NCBI GenBank assembly: GCA_033977485.1
Contig: CM066982.1
Span: 32,900,218 to 32,964,217 of the forward strand
Source: Hydrangea macrophylla
Lineage: Eukaryota > Streptophyta > Magnoliopsida > Cornales > Hydrangeaceae
Reading direction: 5' to 3'
Length of the DNA stretch: 64,000 bases
Position numbers and translations under genes: made by a program. Position 1 is the first letter of the stretch. Each line of letters starts with the position of its first letter. Shown in pieces: positions 1-10,923 of the stretch. Under the pieces are notes generated by a model. The model saw only the letters and a list, made by a program, of their open reading frames with translations. It was not told the DNA's origin and made no database searches.

Positions 1-940
1 ATGTTTTCAAGGGGTTACACACCTAGAGACTCATTCACATACATACATTGAAGGCAAGAGGAAAGGGAAGAGCAAGCTTGAAGGTTTCTAATGGCTTACA
101 TCAACTCCATCTTCGTGCTTTCACCCATCATGAGCAACTAAACTCCTCATCTAGGGTTTCAATGAAACCCTAGCTATGTAAAGGGGGATTCTATGCTTTT
201 CTATTTTAAGATTTTATGTTTTGAAATAGTGATTGTATGTTGGTGGATTTTATAAAATCAGTTTTTTATGTTAATAATCAAGAGTACTTTGGATCTATTC
301 TTGTCTTAGATTTTTCCTTATGCTTATTGAACTCAATAATCCTTGATTTCTGTGATTGATAGGAGTGTTTACATACAATGGTGCTTATATGATTGTGATG
401 TTTACATCTTTTATAGTTCATGCTTAGGAAAGATGAGTCATGCTACACCCTAGTTATAGGTAGATGATTCATGTGAACCATAGATGGATTATGTTTAGAT
501 TAAACTAACGATATCTTCTTGACGATACTATTGGGCTTGTAGCTACAATAGATCATAACCATCCAAAACATAGAACTTAGAATAAGAAGTATAGACCCTC
601 AATGCATAGTTAGTGGTGGATTTGTAATCCTAGATCCCATCTCCCTATATTTAAATTAATTTCCAATTTCGAATTTAAGTTTACTTAGATTTAATTTTAG
701 ATCTTATTTCCATAAATTCATAGTTTAATTCATAGTTTAAAGTAGTAGTGATAATTAAAACCTAAATCAATTCAACTTTCGATTTTCTTATAACTAGATA
801 TATTAGATTTTAGTAATTAAAGGATTAAAAGTTAACAATCTCTGTGGGTTCGACCTTTACTTTCCACACTGCAAATCTTTTGAAAGTAAAGCATAAATAA
901 GCACACTTTTATATCTTGATTCCGACAAGATCAAGCAATA
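1..940 (+). mobile_element. Probable LTR fragment, Athila-like
   Basis: AT-rich non-coding sequence. Near its right end it has the word GTGGGTTCGACC (844-855) followed by ATAAGCACAC (about 897). The same two words, in the same order, lie just before the primer binding site of the Athila-like element at 55.8 kb (55,807 and 55,871). No primer binding site or gag follows, so this would be a solo or truncated LTR. The left end lies outside the window. The match is short and the call is tentative. Confidence 0.35.
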
Positions 941-1067
941 TTGTGGTGAGTAAAAATGTGTTCTATTATCAAATCTAAATTTTAGTTTAGATATTATAAT
1001 GATAATGAGAAACCATGGGTTCTCATTACCATCTAAACGCACATGTTTTGTATTTTTTTTTTGTAAA

Positions 1068-1337
1068 GGGTGAGTTTGATAATCTAATTAAATGGTGAAA
1101 TGAAAATTTTTTAGCACTTATTTTGTTCAATGCGTTTGATAATATACTACATAATTTAAAAAATAGCAAAAAATCCATTGAAAACTTTAATTAAGTAAAA
1201 AAATTATACTGAAAGTAATTATTGAATGTAATCTATTTCAATACTTGAAACACCGTTTTCAGTATTGTATATTCGGTCGCTTAAAATTTTTAATACTAAA
1301 AATCTAGTACTAAATTTTAGTTTTATTAAATTGACCC
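1068..1337. mobile_element. MITE copy A, PIF/Harbinger (Tourist)-like
   Basis: 270-bp non-coding unit that starts GGGTGAGTTTGATAA and ends TTTTATTAAATTGACCC, an imperfect terminal inverted repeat. It is followed by TAA and preceded by AAA, so the 3-bp target duplication is imperfect. The internal words GCACTTATTT, CAATGCGTTTGA and TTTCAGTATT are shared with copy B at 2,976. Family assignment rests on the short TIR and the TAA target. Confidence 0.7.
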
Positions 1338-1340
1338 TAA

Positions 1341-2972
1341 GGCATACTATTTTTGTCTGATTTATAAAGTGGTCAAATTTTTTTTTTTTTTTTTTTAATA
1401 ATAAACGAAAATTGTAGGGTTTGCCCAAAATTATGCAGAAAGTCACTTGTTCGGAGATCTTGCCTAAAGGATGCGGAGTGAGGCCAAGTCTAATACAATG
1501 AGATCAGTTAAATTTTGATTGGAAAGTGTTTACCTGGTCACACGTCACATAATTTGGAAAGTAATTTTGGGATAGAAACTTGGAAAGCATAACTTTATTC
1601 TATTTATTATTATTAGTTTTTTTTTTGTGAGATGCAATTTTGTAGTATAAATTATTAAAGGCTTAACCTAAAGTTGGAAAACCATGCAATTGACATCCTA
1701 CTTTAAGGCCTTGTTTGGTGGTCAGGATAAGAGGCATGATAGATAATTTTTATCCTATCCAGCGTTTGGTGGCGCCAATAGATATGATAAAATAATCCTG
1801 AACTAGGTTTTTATTCCATGGAGAGTGGGATAACTCTAACCCATGGGGGGAGGTGGTATTAGGTGGGATTAGAAGTTTGTGATAACTTCTTGGGACAATT
1901 TTTATTTATTTTATTTTATTTTATTAAGATTTGTTTTTTTTTTTCCTTTTTCCTTTTTAGTTTTTTTTTTCTTATACCTGTTCACAACCTACTTTTACAT
2001 CTATTTTCCAGATGTGTGCAGTTTTGGTCACCCTAAAATTGTTCACATTTCGCTCACCCTTCTTTCTCATTAGCTAATGCAGTGGAGCTGAGTACTTTAC
2101 ACCATTAATTAATTCTCATTTAATTCTGGATGCCACTGTATTAACCAATAAGAGAGTAAAATGAGCAAAAATGAACAATTTTAAAGTAAACAAAAACATA
2201 TTCTTGCCAGATCTAGATATATTATAATAACTTGTCGTTGTGTTGTAGTTTTTATTTTTAATTTTTTTTTTATTTTTATGTTATTTGATAGTAACATATT
2301 TATGGGGCATTTGGTAGTAATTTGTCTCAGGTGCCACTTGATAGAGCAACAATTGTTGCATTGGATAGTAATTGTTAATTTGTTAAAATATTTAAATAAA
2401 AATATATATGAATATGAGATATTAATTTTTGAAAAGAGAAATTGGAGTATCTACTTGGTAAATGGAAGTCACATTAGTTTGCCTTGGTCCAAATACAACT
2501 CCATGTATATCTCCACCTTTTAAGTGGATGAGTGCATCTTAATCTCCTTTGTGGTTATGCTTGCCAAACCTCTCCTTTGAAAGAAAATCGTTTGGAACGG
2601 TCAAAAGGTTCGTGTAACGGAAAATAATTTTTTTTTTTATAAATTCATAATCAAGTTTATAATATATACAAATAAATAAATAAATAAAAGAGCATAAAAT
2701 ATCCATAGGGGGTTAATTGAATCTTTACCTTTGAAACGTGTTTTATAAAAATTTCAAATTCTTGTTCATTCCAGCTCCTTTTGGTACCCTCGTGCAAGAA
2801 GACAAGATAATAGTAAGATTCAAATTCATCCCAAAACAAGAAATTTTTTTTAGGTCATATGGTGGTGTAATGGATTCATGTCAGAATATAAGTGATAGTA
2901 CTATTCGGGGAAGGGGGTGAGATTTGATTCCTAATGTGTGCGTTTTATGGAGAAAGAGTTTTTTTCACAAAC
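1341..2972. other. Intergenic, no gene seen
   Basis: AT-rich with several T-runs. A short piece from about 1,708 (GGCCTTGTTTGGTGGTCAGG) reads like the terminal word of another MITE, but no matching right end was found. Short ORFs here have no recognisable domain or coding character. Confidence 0.5.
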
Positions 2973-2975
2973 TAA

Positions 2976-3250
2976 GGGTATGTTTGATAACTCAATTAAA
3001 TGTTGAAAATGAAAAAAATCAGCACTTATTCTTTTTCAATGCGTTTGAATTTTGATAACATATCACTTAATTGAAACAACAGTCAAAAAACCACTGAAAA
3101 CTTTAAGTGAAAAATTTCTACTGAAAATAATCACTGAATACACTCTATTTCAGTAGTTGAAGTATTGTTTTCAGTATTACAAATTCAATCACTTAAAATT
3201 TTCAGTACCTAAAATTCAGCACTTCATTTTTAGTTTTATCAAACGCACCC
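2976..3250. mobile_element. MITE copy B, PIF/Harbinger (Tourist)-like
   Basis: 275-bp unit with terminal inverted repeats GGGTATGTTTGATAA and TTTTATCAAACGCACCC and a perfect TAA target duplication (2,973-2,975 and 3,251-3,253). Best preserved of four related copies in the first 10 kb. It sits about 320 bp upstream of the RPS25 start codon, so it lies in or next to that gene's promoter. Confidence 0.8.
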
Positions 3251-3448
3251 TAAGTTACGTGGATGAGAAAAGTAAAAGAAAGAGCCAAAGAGGAATGCAC
3301 TTCTAGAATCTAAACTTCCAATTCCAATCACCGAGAAATAGAATGTTCTCCCCCCAACTGGAATACACTTATCCGAGACAATTACATTCAAATTCCACCA
3401 TCCAAACACAGCATCGACGTTGCAAACCCGTCTTTTTAACATTCACCA

Positions 3449-3457
3449 AAACCCTAA
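3449..3457 (+). promoter_or_regulatory. Telo-box upstream of RPS25
   Basis: AAACCCTAA. Telo-boxes are typical of plant promoters for ribosomal-protein and other translation genes. It lies 117 bp upstream of the start codon. A second copy is at 3,547. Confidence 0.6.
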
Positions 3458-3546
3458 TTTTCTGATACATATGTATTGTCTCTCTTGCCCCCTTATCCTA
3501 ACCCTCCATTTCCAGGCAGCAGCTTCTCCTCTACATATCTGCGTCC

Positions 3547-3555
3547 AAACCCTAG
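3547..3555 (+). promoter_or_regulatory. Second telo-box-like element, RPS25 leader
   Basis: AAACCCTAG, 19 bp upstream of the ATG and probably within the 5' UTR. Together with the copy at 3,449 it fits the regulation expected for a ribosomal protein gene. Confidence 0.5.
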
Positions 3556-3573
3556 AAATCGTCTGAGTCCAAC

Positions 3574-6242
3574 ATGGTAAAAATTAGCAAACCAAACTAG
3601 TTTCTGCGATGCAATTTTGTTTTCTGTTTTGTGGGATTGTTTTTTTTTTTTTTTTTGTTTTTGAATTACTAAAAATGCTTTCTTTGTTTTGATTAGGCGC
3701 CGAAGAAGGATAAGGCGCCTCCACCGTCGTCCAAGCCCGCCAAGTCCGGCGGAGGAAAGCAGAAAAAGAAGGTATATAACATATATAGACTTATATTCTT
3801 ATGGTTTCTGAATTCTGATTTGAGTTGAGATTTTTAGGGTTTTATATGTATAAAATCTGAGTACTTAAGCTGTTCATTTTACTTTTGCTGATTCTTGAGG
3901 TTCAGTATTTAGGAATTTGGAATTTTTGAGTTTCAAATACTATTTTTCTTGTTAGTTAAAATTGGTTTCAATTTGTAGGCCTTGTCAGCGTTTTGTGCTT
4001 TTGAAATGCTGAAGAATTGCTCATTTTCCGACTTTCTATGTCGGTGAATTGCTTGTTATTTAGTAAAGTACTTTTTTTTTTATATTGTTGAGGAGTTCAT
4101 AATGTAATTGTGTTGTTGAAATCATTATATATCTGCCAGAACTTGGTGCATTTGCATTATGATCGACCAAGATCCGACAATCGTATTTAGGGTGTCAACG
4201 TTAACCGGATGTCCAATAAAGTTCAAACTTGTTACCGTCTAGATTGCATGAAATATTTGTTTAGAAGTTTTGGAATTTTATTTTCTGATTCGATGAGTTT
4301 TAAAGAATATTTTGGTGTGGATAGGTTTTATATTGTGTTTCACTACTGATTTAAGGTCATTAGTGTTAGCTGTTGATCCATTTTGACTCTTTGGAGTGGT
4401 TAAAAAAAGCTACTGCTTAAAACTTGAGGGTCTTGTTTTCAGAACTTCCGAAATTTAAGGTTTTTTTTTTTTGATAAATTCAAGTAAATTCTTGACATCA
4501 ATTGAGTGCGTATATAATTCGACCAGCGTTAGTTTTTTCTCTTTCTTCCTAGAAGAGCTTGCAAGGCATGGTTTGTGTTTTGGAAATTTTCCGACTGGCC
4601 GTCCATAAGAAACTATTTATGATCTATGAATTGATTGTTTTTATCTTTTTTTTTTTTTTTTTTTTTTTTGTTTTTTTGAAGCAAAAGATTGGAAGAGTTG
4701 GTTTGTATTCTGAATTTCTGAACACGTTCGTACTCTTCATGGATGAAAAACCTTCCTACAGACTGAATTTATAATTTGTTAGTGACAATCATGTTAAAAA
4801 TTCACAACAATCATTTATTACCTCCATTATTTGGACTTTTTTTCGTGCATATTTGGGAATTGGGATGATGTTATCCTAATAGCTTGGCCTAACTTGAGCT
4901 ACCTGCTTATTTGCTTTGCAAATGAGTTCTCAACTAATGTTTACGATATCTATGCTCTGTTACTGAGATGTATATCTAATTTAATTTTGCATTAAGCAAT
5001 CATAATCTTATGTCACCTGGAAAATGGAAATTATATGCAGAAATGGAGCAAAGGGAAGCAAAAGGAGAAGGTGAACAACATGGTTCTTTTTGACAAGGCG
5101 ACATACGATAAGCTCCTTACTGAAGTTCCGAAGTACAAGCTCATTACGCCTTCAATTTTGTCTGACAGATTGAGGGTACATTAAACAATTCATCCTTTTC
5201 TATTTCTCGTGATTTATCTCCTCGTACTGAAGATATACTTTTGATACTTAGATATAAATCTATGTGTATGTACGCTTTTTTTCCCCCCTTACATGATGCA
5301 AGTATTACTAATAGCACTGAACTACTTATCCTTTGGTGGTAAAATAATTTCATTGCAAGTCCCACTTCAAACATTGGATGGACTTTTAGTGTGGAGCTCT
5401 GATGATTTTTGTACGTTGCTTTAGCTTATTGTGCTCAATTATTGAGCTTATTAGAATAAAATAAACATAACATTCCGAATGGGAAACTTTTGAAGTCACA
5501 CATTCCTTGTTAAAATTATTTTCGAGTGCAACCTGCAAAAATAATCGTTTATGTAGGGAATTGATGAGTTGATGAAGTTGTTTGTTTGATCGAGGTGTTA
5601 TATTTTGGGTTTATTACATTTTGCACCTGTGTAGCTTACACCAAGTGGAGTCACTTTACCCGCCATAGTTTAAAGTTTGAGCATTAGGCCTAAAGTTTCT
5701 AATTTGTGTCAATTTGCACCCTCGTAATTTACACTTGGTGGAGTCACTTATGCCCGTCATAGTGTAAAGTCACTTTTGCCCGTAAACAATTTCTGTCAAA
5801 CAACTTTAGCATCCGTTAAAATCTATCGAAATTACTCCCAACAATTTTGAGAGAAGGTGCAAATTGATACAGATAGAAACTTCAAGGTCCAATTTTCATT
5901 TTTAAAAGTGCAGGGGCAATACAGTCACAAGATTGCAGTGTAGTTAACCTTGGCATTATAGTTCAGTTCAGTCCCCTACTGTATTGATCATCGACTTCTT
6001 TTGGGATTTGAATAGCCAAATATCAAATTGTTTTTTTTGCCAGTCCTGCACGAGAAGAGATTAGCAATTATTGAATGAGATATTTTTGTTTGCAAATTTG
6101 TTTACTTACTCTTGTCTTTTGCACTCAGGTGAATGGATCACTGGCGCGCAAGGCAATCAAGGATTTGATGGCAAGGGGTTCGATTAGGATGATATCTGCT
6201 CATTCCAGCCAGCAGATCTACACTAGGGCCACTAATACTTGA
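3574..6242 (+). CDS. RPS25: 40S ribosomal protein S25 (eS25)
   Basis: Intact four-exon gene for a protein of 108 residues, the usual plant eS25 length. Coding exons: 3574-3576 (the ATG alone), 3697-3771, 5041-5175 and 6129-6242. All introns are GT-AG and in phase 0. The N-terminus is a basic, disordered tail ([20 protein letters not shown], then KQKKK) joined to the conserved [13 protein letters not shown] block. The winged-helix core follows, with [24 protein letters not shown] and [19 protein letters not shown], and the tail ends in YTRATNT. The product belongs to the small subunit head, near the tRNA E site; in other eukaryotes eS25 is needed for some internal-ribosome-entry initiation. 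Two telo-boxes lie upstream. Introns are 120, 1,269 and 953 bp; the last holds a repeat-like insertion. No lesion was found, so it should be functional. Confidence 0.97.
5606..5945. repeat. Repeat-like insertion in RPS25 intron 3
   Basis: Contains two imperfect copies of a block of about 40 bp (around 5,638-5,677 and 5,735-5,777) built on CAAGTGGAGTCACTT / CTTGGTGGAGTCACTT followed by CCCGYCATAGT. The outer ends (TTATTACATTTTGCACC and a diverged GTGCAGGGGCAATACAG) look like a weak inverted repeat. It may be an old non-autonomous DNA transposon; no target duplication could be fixed. Confidence 0.35.
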
Positions 6243-6620
6243 ACAAGGCTAACTCACTCTTTACTCTACTTTGTTTTGCCTTTTGTTTTGAGGCTTTGGA
6301 AACTTATATTCACTTCAGTCTACAATGACTGTATATCATGCTTTATATATCTGGGAATATTCATTTTTGCTGCTTTCCTGAATTGAGTTTGTGGGATTAA
6401 ATCTTAGTTTCCAGATAGGGTTGGTTTCTCGGTTCAGTAACAATTTCGATTGTCATATGCTTTTTACATGTTTTTAGCAAACTCGATATTGTAGGGTGGA
6501 TGGCCAAATGGCCCAAATTTAATTCTTTTGTTGTGCTATCTATTGATTTTTTTAATTTATTTTTTGTTTTTCATTCCTGCACTTGTGGCAGGAAGTTTTG
6601 TTGCTTTATTTTGAGACTTC

Positions 6621-6839
6621 GAGTGTTTGATAAACCAAATAAGTGGTGGAAATGAAAATTTTCAGCAATTTTATTTATTTCTTTATTTTTTATTTTTTTC
6701 AGTGCTTTTGATTTGATAACGTACCAATTAATTGAAAAAAACAGTAAAAAAATCAATGAAAATTTTAAGTAAAATGTTTTTTACTAAAAATATTCATTGA
6801 ATGCAGTCTATTTTAGTATTTAATAAACTATTTTTAATA
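6621..6839. mobile_element. MITE copy C, degenerate
   Basis: Diverged member of the family at 1,068 and 2,976. It has GTGTTTGATAAACC near the left end and the same internal order (GGTGGAAATGAAAATTTTCAGC, AATTGAAAAAAACAGT, CATTGAATGCAGTCTA). The right terminal repeat is missing or decayed. It lies about 380 bp beyond the RPS25 stop codon. Confidence 0.6.
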
Positions 6840-7229
6840 GAAAAATATAGTCATTCTACCAACGTTTTTTGAAATAGGTCCACCAATTGGTACTTCATAA
6901 TAGTAGGTCATATAATTGTGATTATTGTTAGAGATTAGTTCAAAATACCTTATTATAGAATTATTAGATGACTTTTCTACCCCTAACCCATATATATGAC
7001 TATATATATATATATGTATAATTAATGCAGATTTAAAGATTGAATGAGTGATCAAATCTTATCAAATTTCAATTGATATTGGTTACAATATATATAGAAA
7101 TTGTATTTCAATATTTTAGGATATTACTTTCCAAATCTGTTACAAACGAGTTTCACCATTGCTCATTCACAGTGTATAAATCATATTCACTCAACATATC
7201 ACATCATAAACGCATTTGGGCTCGTTGTT
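6840..7229. other. Intergenic, AT-rich with short TA repeat
   Basis: Contains a TATATATA microsatellite at about 6,991-7,016. No coding or element signature was recognised. Confidence 0.5.
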
Positions 7230-9095
7230 ATGTTTTGGATTGAAGGTTCTGCATTATGTGAGTTCTCATTTAGAATTTTACAGTACAAGTGTCAAATTTC
7301 ACACTATTCTTATCAAAATCGAGAATTTTACAGTGTTGAATTTCACACTTGTGTATGGTTAATTTTAACACTATGACATTTGATAACACTCCCTTGCTAG
7401 GTATATTCCTCATAGATATCTCACCTAATAAACATCACCCAGTGAAGATCAATAACATCGTATGAGAATTTCCTGATTCCAATTTATAAGTAAATTTCAT
7501 GACAAACAAAAGACGATTAAGCCAACATTAAATAGGTTATTCTGAACACCCAAAACCAGTAATCACACAAAAAATGTTAACTGCAATATTCACATAAATG
7601 CAGTTGTTACAAGCAGATAACAAAAATCAATGAATTATTCCCTTTAAGTTTGTTACACCATCAAGTTGCCCACTAATTCTCAGAACATCTTCTCTGGCTT
7701 CGTGTTAAAACAATGTCCAAGACCTTTCGTGAGTGTTTAGGAACTCGCGGATTAAATCGGCCCTGCACTGATTTGCATTGTACTCTGATGTGACTGGTGA
7801 ATGTTAAAAGCTACATGGACAAACGGAAGACATTAGTGTAAAATTTAAGAATTAGGAAATCCCAAAGTTGAACAATGAGATGTAGTCATAAGTCTCACAG
7901 AGCATAAGAATGCTACCCCTTTGAAGCGTATGAATTCGAAGCCATACAACAAACAATTAATTTTTGCACCCAATATCACCGATAATCAATTTATATTTGA
8001 TCGCACTACAATAGAGAATGAATTCATATTTGTGTTGAAAATGTGGAAGAATCCATCGCAAACTCTGCAATGAGTGTGAAATTGTAGACTATGTAGCAAC
8101 TTGATGATATTGTACACATCGTTTTCACACTGTGTGTGTGATATTTCAAACGACAAGTGGCAGTGTAGAAATTCACACAATATGAAATGTTCAAAACAGT
8201 GTGAAATTATAAAATATTAGGATGCAGTGTGATATGAACCATGCACATGTTAGAATATGACATTGTGTATAGCAATGTGAGTGCTAAATTTCTCACTGAC
8301 AAATCTGATGAAGGGGACATGTTAACTGCAAGTATACAATTATTTACTCATACTTTGAAAACATGTATATTTGAGTGCAAAATTTAGCACTATGGCACTA
8401 AGTTCAATCAATCCATGTTTGATACTTAAGATGTAGTCAGCAATTTCACACTACATAATGATAATCATCTCAAGTGTTAATCAGAATAGGCGATGAACAC
8501 GAGTATTCAATTTCACACTCATATTGCAGATACCCAAAATGAGTAAACCAAAAACACAACATCCCCAAACGTCCTGTTTACTACAATTATACAATTACTT
8601 ACTCATACTTTGCAGACGTGCACGACATGAGTGCAAAATTTAGCGCTATGACAATTTTTTTACCAATCAATCAATGTTTGATAATTACTATGTAGTCATC
8701 AACTTCACACTATATAATGACAATAATTTTAAGAGTAAATCAGAAGTGATGATGAACATGAGTGTTAAATTTCACACTCATATTAGACTTACAATGACAC
8801 ATCCTTGGAGAATTCCGTATTTTGCAGAAACCCAAAACGAGTAAACCAAAAACACAACATCCCAAAAAGTCCTATTTTTGAAGTCTATGGTCTTAAAAAC
8901 ATATGAAGATCAAGTAATACCAGAGAGTGTCTTGGAAAAAAAAAAAAACAAATCTACTATCGGGTGAGTGAATACCACGATTTTTTCTCAAATATTTACC
9001 CCTGATATACTGATTTTGATTAACAGTTGTTTGATTGTGAATGATCCATAGTGTGAAAAACATGTCAACGATTCAGACAATAGTGTTTATTTTTA
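7230..9095. repeat. Tract rich in TTTCACACT words
   Basis: Non-coding. The word TTTCACACT, its reverse complement AGTGTGAAA and one-base variants recur at irregular spacing on both strands (for example near 7,290, 7,340, 8,078, 8,447, 8,510, 8,705, 8,767 and 9,050). It may be a non-autonomous element with iterated subterminal motifs, but no terminal repeats or target duplication were found. It contains the tandem duplication listed separately. Confidence 0.45.
8336..8875. repeat. Imperfect tandem duplication, unit about 250 bp
   Basis: Unit 1 (8,336-8,579) and unit 2 (8,586-8,875) share the ordered words TATACAATTA, TTACTCATACTTTG, GAGTGCAAAATTTAGC, CAATCAAT, ATGTAGTCA, TTTCACACTCATATT and GAGTAAACCAAAAACACAAC. 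Unit 2 has about 45 extra bases before the last block. No ORF is conserved between the copies. Confidence 0.75.
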
Positions 9096-9098
9096 CAC

Positions 9099-9320
9099 TT
9101 ACCCTTCTTCTTCGACATAATCTAGTCCGAGTCCCAAAACTTGCTTGAAGCTTCGATCGTCATCGTCGGAGTGGAGCTTGGTCGCTGGAGACCAAGAGTA
9201 TGAGATTTTTTCACGAAAGGCTGGAGACGATGAGTTCTGTTGATCACTTAAGGGATGTTGATTTCTTCTCTTCCATTTTTGATTTTTGAAAACCCTAAAT
9301 TTTTGGGATTGAAATCGCAT
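9099..9320 (-). CDS. Hypothetical small ORF, possible first exon
   Basis: Open frame of 73 residues, starting MRFQSQKFRVFKNQKWKR and ending in an acidic GLDYVEEEG. It is rich in Ser, Lys, Gln and Asp and has no recognised domain or signal peptide. The frame meets a GT-rich donor-like site (GGGTAAGTG) at about 9,094-9,102, so it could be the first exon of a spliced gene whose rest was not found. An AAACCCTAA telo-box-like word in the sense orientation lies inside the frame. It could also be a chance ORF in a transposon; a low-confidence prediction. Confidence 0.25.
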   Translation of the reverse strand: MRFQSQKFRVFKNQKWKRRNQHPLSDQQNSSSPAFREKISYSWSPATKLHSDDDDRSFKQVLGLGLDYVEEEG

Positions 9321-9524
9321 ATCATGAGGCCTCCTTATTCCATAAGTGATTTGACGTGATTTATAGGGAAGTCAAATTTGGTAGTTGGGGGTTTTTATCA
9401 GAATTTGAGGGGAAGGGTAGTTGTGTCCATGTTTTTACTAGTGGATCTTAGGTTGAAATATTTCAAAGACTGGACCAATTGTAAGAAAAGTGCAGTACTT
9501 AGGACTTTAGACTAAATGACTCTT

Positions 9525-9606
9525 TTTAATATTGCAAATTCAATTGTTTATAATTTTCAGTATTTAAAATTCAGCACTTAATTTTTAGTTTTATCAAATG
9601 CACTCG
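9525..9606. mobile_element. MITE copy D, right end only
   Basis: Matches the right third of MITE copy B: TATTGCAAATTCAATTG, AATTTTCAGTATTTAAAATTC, then TTTTATCAAATGCACTC. The left part is absent. A run of C residues follows at about 9,622. Confidence 0.55.
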
Positions 9607-10180
9607 TGGTTAAACACAGCACCCCCCCCCCCCCCCTTTTATTTGTTTTTTTATTAACAATTCACTCCGTTGTAGTGGGCGTATTTTCACTTTAACTCCT
9701 TCACACTTTACCCCAATCTACCCCTATGTGGTGTGTTAGGTGCTAAATGTGACAGTGTTAACTTTTGACTTGAATTGAGAAATATATCCTTTATTTCAGT
9801 TACAACCATAGGGGTTAAAGTGTCAATTTTTGAACCCTAGTGATTTAATCAAAATTGAATCTATCCAAAGGGCATAAAATGTATTTGATCCGGAGTTAAT
9901 GACAAGAAAAACTGTCAACGGTTTTATTTGAGTCAAAACAACAAGAGAACCTTTTGAACGGTACGAGGTTTAAGTGAAAATTACATGGGAGTAAAATGTG
10001 TTTAGCCTTGTGTGTTTGTGTGATGGGTAAGCAGTGGAATCAAAGCACATATACAAAATATCATTTGAAGAAATCGAATACGCCACAGAGGTCGAATAAT
10101 CTTTCAGCCACACAAACCAATTCATCTAATCAAAGCATTGCCTTGGCTATCCCTCAACACAGCACCCACGTAGACTGTCT
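9607..10180. other. Intergenic, no gene seen
   Basis: Holds a poly-C run near 9,622-9,638 and AT-rich sequence with repeat-like phrases (AGGGGTTAAAGTGTCA at about 9,810). Neither coding potential nor element ends could be supported. Confidence 0.5.
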
Positions 10181-10850
10181 CTGAGACTTTCAAAATGGCA
10201 CCATCATATGGTACAGCAGTGGAAGTTCTCTTTTGGGAAATCCGTAACGACTTGATGGCAAAAGAACACTTCACAGCACAACGGAAAGCCATCACATTTA
10301 CCTCTGCCCATTCACAACGCTGGATCTTCCCCACCCGCTAAATGGATTAAAATTAATCTTGATGTGGCAATTATAGTCCATTCTTCTGCTTTGACAACAA
10401 TTTTCAGAGATGATCAAGGGAAGGTTGCCAAAGTGTGGAAGAAGGAAGCCGTGGATCCCAGCCTTGTCGAAGCCCATGCGCTTTTCAGTGATTTCAGAAA
10501 CAGCTTCTTTGGGGGCACAAACACATCATTTTTGAAGGTGATTCGCTGCTTGTATGCATGCCTCTGTGTGACTGGGAGTTTGATCCTGGCTGGACCTTGA
10601 AAACTCATATTTTAATAGTAGGAAATTGTTGGCTAGTTTTTTTGTTTTTTTGGAAAGTTGGCAAAGTGTGTAGATCTGCTAAGTGTGTAGCACACAAACT
10701 AACTCAATATGCTATAAATTATAATTGTTTTGGGCACATCTCAGTTGATGTAATTCCTTCTTTTGTTCTTGAGGAAGATCATTAGTGCTTTCCTTGTAGC
10801 CTCGGTTTTTTGTTCAACATTACTTCTTCTTTCATTAGCGAAAGAAAAAA
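10180..10850 (+). pseudogene. LINE-type RNase H (RVT_3) fragment
   Basis: A broken reading frame carries the signature of the plant RNase H-like domain at the C-terminus of LINE polyproteins: PPAKWIKINLDVA at about 10,330, then TTIFRDDQGKVAKVW, a SLVEAHAL helix and, after a frameshift, IIFEGDSLLV (about 10,525-10,555), RSAKCVAHKLTQYA (about 10,672-10,713) and a VDVIPSFVLEEDH end. The segment finishes in GAAAGAAAAAAA near 10,850, like a LINE 3' end. Everything upstream (endonuclease, RT) is missing, as expected for a 5'-truncated insertion. A domesticated host RNase H gene is less likely because of the stops. Confidence 0.6.
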
Positions 10851-10923
10851 ACCTGGAGGTGGACTGGCCCCAGCGGCGGAACATGGCAACCCGTGGGCCA
10901 TGACCCTTGCAATTTATTTTATT

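Noticed and set aside
844..855. tRNA B-box (GGTTCGA) suggesting a tRNA gene
   Set aside because: No A-box, acceptor stem or cloverleaf; the word belongs to an LTR-end motif.
10122..10334. 70-residue minus-strand ORF
   Set aside because: Opposite to the LINE RNase H remnant; no independent support.
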